Source of the DNA: Paracoccaceae bacterium
GTDB lineage: Bacteria > Pseudomonadota > Alphaproteobacteria > Rhodobacterales > Rhodobacteraceae
Direction: 5' to 3'
Assembly: GCA_003545125.1 (NCBI GenBank)
Contig: DQCI01000292.1
Span: 1 to 7,029 of the forward strand
DNA length: 7,029 nt
Position numbers and translations under genes: made by a program. Positions 5,466 through 7,029 of the stretch are shown here, piece after piece. Within the stretch, counting starts at the first letter, position 1. The number at the start of each line of letters is the position of its first letter. The notes under the pieces were generated by a model. That model did not search any database. It had not been told where the DNA came from and was given only the letters and a program-made list of their open reading frames with translations.

Positions 5466-6302
5466 ATGGAACCGCGCCCCCGGAGCTTTTATTTCCTCGC
5501 CGCCTTCTTTGCGCTCTTCGTGCTGTTTCTCTACGGGCCGACGCTGACCATCGCGGTGCTGTCGTTCCAGGGGCCCCGGGGCGGGCTCACCTTCCCGATG
5601 AACGGGGTCTCGACCTATTGGTTTGCCGATCTGTTCCGCGAACAGGCGGTGGGCGATATCTGGGGGGCGTTCCGCCGCTCCTTTGCGCTCGGCCTCATGG
5701 TGATGGTCACCACCGTGGTCGTCTCGGTGATGGCGGGGCTCGCCTTTCGCAAGCGCTTTGCCGGCTCCGGCGTGCTGTTCTACCTCGCGATCACCTCGCT
5801 GGTGATCCCGTCGATCCTGATATCGCTCGGCGTCGGGCTGATCTTCAACCAACTCGGGTTCAAGATCCACTGGGCCACGTCCGGCTTCGGCGCCCAACTC
5901 ACCTGGACGCTGCCGTTCGGCCTGCTGATCATGTTCGCCGTCTTCAACCGGTTCGACAAATCCTTCGAGGAGGCCGCGCGCGACCTCGGCGCAACGCCCT
6001 GGCAGACCATCGTCCACGTGGTGCTGCCGATCATTGCGCCATCCCTCATTGGCGTGGCGCTGTTCGGTTTCACCCTCAGCTACGACGAGTTCGCCCGCAC
6101 GCTCCTGACGGCGGGGAGCTATAACACCCTGCCGCTGGAGATCTTCGGGATGACGACGAATGTCACCACGCCGGTCATCTACGCCCTCGGGACTCTGACC
6201 ACGGTATTCTCCTTCCTCGTCATCGCGGGCTTCTTGGGGACGGTTTGGATCCTCGGAAAACGTCGTACGCGGTTCGGCTCGGACGCCGGCAAGGGAGTGT
6301 GA
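5466..6302 (+). CDS. ABC transporter permease, PotC-like
   Basis: This 278-residue protein is the second half of the transmembrane channel. It has a short basic N-terminus and hydrophobic segments at about 8-33, 70-95, 101-128, 140-162, 187-206 and 236-264. The EAA loop is EEAARDLGATPWQ (168-180) ending VLPIIAPS (186-193), the usual form in PotC-type subunits. The loop SYDEFARTLLTAG (205-217) with the following TLPLEIFGMTTNVTTPVIYALGT also resembles PotC, where a similar SxDEF segment occurs after the fifth segment. The tail is basic (GKRRTRF), consistent with a cytoplasmic C-terminus. The TGA stop overlaps the ATG of the racemase gene by one base, so the two are probably translated in a coupled way and the racemase belongs to the transport operon. 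Confidence 0.94.
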   Translation: MEPRPRSFYFLAAFFALFVLFLYGPTLTIAVLSFQGPRGGLTFPMNGVSTYWFADLFREQAVGDIWGAFRRSFALGLMVMVTTVVVSVMAGLAFRKRFAGSGVLFYLAITSLVIPSILISLGVGLIFNQLGFKIHWATSGFGAQLTWTLPFGLLIMFAVFNRFDKSFEEAARDLGATPWQTIVHVVLPIIAPSLIGVALFGFTLSYDEFARTLLTAGSYNTLPLEIFGMTTNVTTPVIYALGTLTTVFSFLVIAGFLGTVWILGKRRTRFGSDAGKGV

Positions 6303-6949
6303 TGCGGATCCTGTTTCTCAACCCGAACTCGACAGGCGCGATGACCGAGAGCATTGTCGCGATTGCTGAGGCCGCCAACCCGGATGTGGAAGTTTTCGGC
6401 TGGACCAATCACGACGGGCCGCCGGCTATCGAGGGGGCGGACGACGGCGCGGCCGCGGTGCCCGGTTTGCTGGCGCTGTTACCGAAGGCTCGTGACGAAA
6501 GCGCCGACGCTATCGTCATCGCCTGTTTTGACGATACCGGCCTCGCCGAGGTCCGTGCGGCAGCCCATTGCCCGGTGATTGGCATCGGCCAATCGGCCTT
6601 CGTTGCGGCGCAACTGCTCGGGCACCGGTTCTCGGTCGTCACCACGCTCGATGCATCGGTGCCGGTGATCGAGGGCAATATTGCGGCTCACGGTTTCGAC
6701 ACGGCCTGCACGTCGGTGCGTGCGAGCGGCCTTCCGGTGCTGGTGGTCGAAGAAGGCAGCGAGGCGACCCGCGCGCGGCTCGCCGACGAGGTTCGCGCCG
6801 CGGCGGCCGAGGGGGCGAGCGCGGTTCTTCTTGGCTGCGCTGGCATGGCGGGTCTGCGCGAAGATCTTATCACGCGAACCGGCGTACCGCTCATCGACGG
6901 TGTCGCGGCTGCCGCCCAGTTCGCCGCGGCCCTGGCGCGTCTGGCCTGA
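6302..6949 (+). CDS. Asp/Glu/hydantoin racemase family enzyme
   Basis: This 215-residue cytoplasmic enzyme belongs to the cofactor-independent two-cysteine racemases. It begins MRILFLNPNSTGAMTESI, the N-terminal signature of hydantoin/allantoin racemases, and has both catalytic cysteines in context: C75 in IVIACFDDTGLAEVR and C179 in VLLGCAGMAGL. Known hydantoin racemases have the pair at nearly the same places (C76 and C181 in the Sinorhizobium enzyme). FSVVTTLDASVPVIEGNI (110-127) is another family segment. The reaction would be inversion at a carbon next to a carbonyl, on a 5-substituted hydantoin, allantoin or an amino acid derivative; which one is not visible. The start is the ATG overlapping the permease stop (TGATG), with AAGGGAG (6291-6297) 4 bases before; an earlier ATG at 6245 lies inside the permease and lacks homology. 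The coupling implies that the enzyme acts on the imported compound. Confidence 0.92.
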   Translation: MRILFLNPNSTGAMTESIVAIAEAANPDVEVFGWTNHDGPPAIEGADDGAAAVPGLLALLPKARDESADAIVIACFDDTGLAEVRAAAHCPVIGIGQSAFVAAQLLGHRFSVVTTLDASVPVIEGNIAAHGFDTACTSVRASGLPVLVVEEGSEATRARLADEVRAAAAEGASAVLLGCAGMAGLREDLITRTGVPLIDGVAAAAQFAAALARLA

Positions 6950-6960
6950 AGGTCGGCGGG

Positions 6961-6975
6961 GCCGGGCAACCCGGC
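6961..6975 (+). terminator. short hairpin after the racemase gene
   Basis: GCCGGG (6961-6966) and CCCGGC (6970-6975) form a perfect 6-bp stem with a CAA loop, 11 bases after the stop codon. No T run follows. It may help end or protect the operon transcript, but it is not a full intrinsic terminator. Confidence 0.35.
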
Positions 6976-7000
6976 GCACGACCAGCCTGGATCTTTCGGC

Positions 7001-7022
7001 GGCATCCCGCGATCAGGATGCC
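7001..7022. repeat. inverted repeat GGCATCC-N8-GGATGCC at the right edge
   Basis: Perfect 7-bp arms (7001-7007 and 7016-7022) enclose CGCGATCA. It could be the second stem of a bidirectional 3' end or an operator of a gene beyond the edge. The window stops 7 bases later, so this cannot be resolved. Confidence 0.4.
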
Positions 7023-7029
7023 ACCCGGG

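Noticed and set aside
505..7026. 9-bp inverted match GGGTGGCAT at 505-513 and ATGCCACCC at 7018-7026 flanking the cluster
   Set aside because: It looks like mobile-element ends, but the match does not extend, no transposase is present, and a 9-mer shared by two GC-rich gaps is plausible by chance.

Overview
The window reads as part of a GC-rich alphaproteobacterial genome, probably Rhodobacterales-like. This is an inference from GC-rich codon use, tightly packed genes and the style of a Tat-exported solute-binding protein next to a PotABCD-type transporter; no rRNA, tRNA or taxon-specific marker is present to prove it.

Layout. Positions 1-149 (minus) hold the first 49 codons of a ParB-like N-terminal-domain protein that runs off the left edge. 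Positions 150-529 are non-coding, with an A+T-rich patch, several inverted repeats, a 9-bp direct repeat and two DnaA-box-like words. Next comes a minus-strand pair, a GntR/FCD regulator (1351-2049) followed by a two-domain GNAT acetyltransferase (530-1354), overlapping by 4 bp. A 221-bp divergent promoter region (2050-2270) separates this pair from a plus-strand operon: PotA-type ATPase (2271-3245), Tat-exported PotD-type binding protein (3274-4539), a 76-bp gap with a strong hairpin, two PotB/PotC-type permeases (4616-5464, 5466-6302) and an Asp/Glu/hydantoin-racemase family enzyme (6302-6949) that overlaps the last permease by one base. The window ends with 80 non-coding bases carrying two small hairpins.

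How it may work together. A complete importer is followed, with translational coupling, by a cofactor-independent two-cysteine racemase. This suggests uptake of a small chiral nitrogen compound (hydantoin-, allantoin- or amino-acid-like) and inversion of the unusable enantiomer. The divergently transcribed GntR/FCD protein is the obvious regulator. The shared promoter region contains three perfect TGTNNACA palindromes whose centres are exactly 12 bp apart, the most striking non-coding signal here and the likely operator array. The GNAT protein, coupled to the regulator, may acetylate a related amine. The substrate cannot be read from the sequence; the spermidine/putrescine-like family name should not be taken as proof of polyamine transport.
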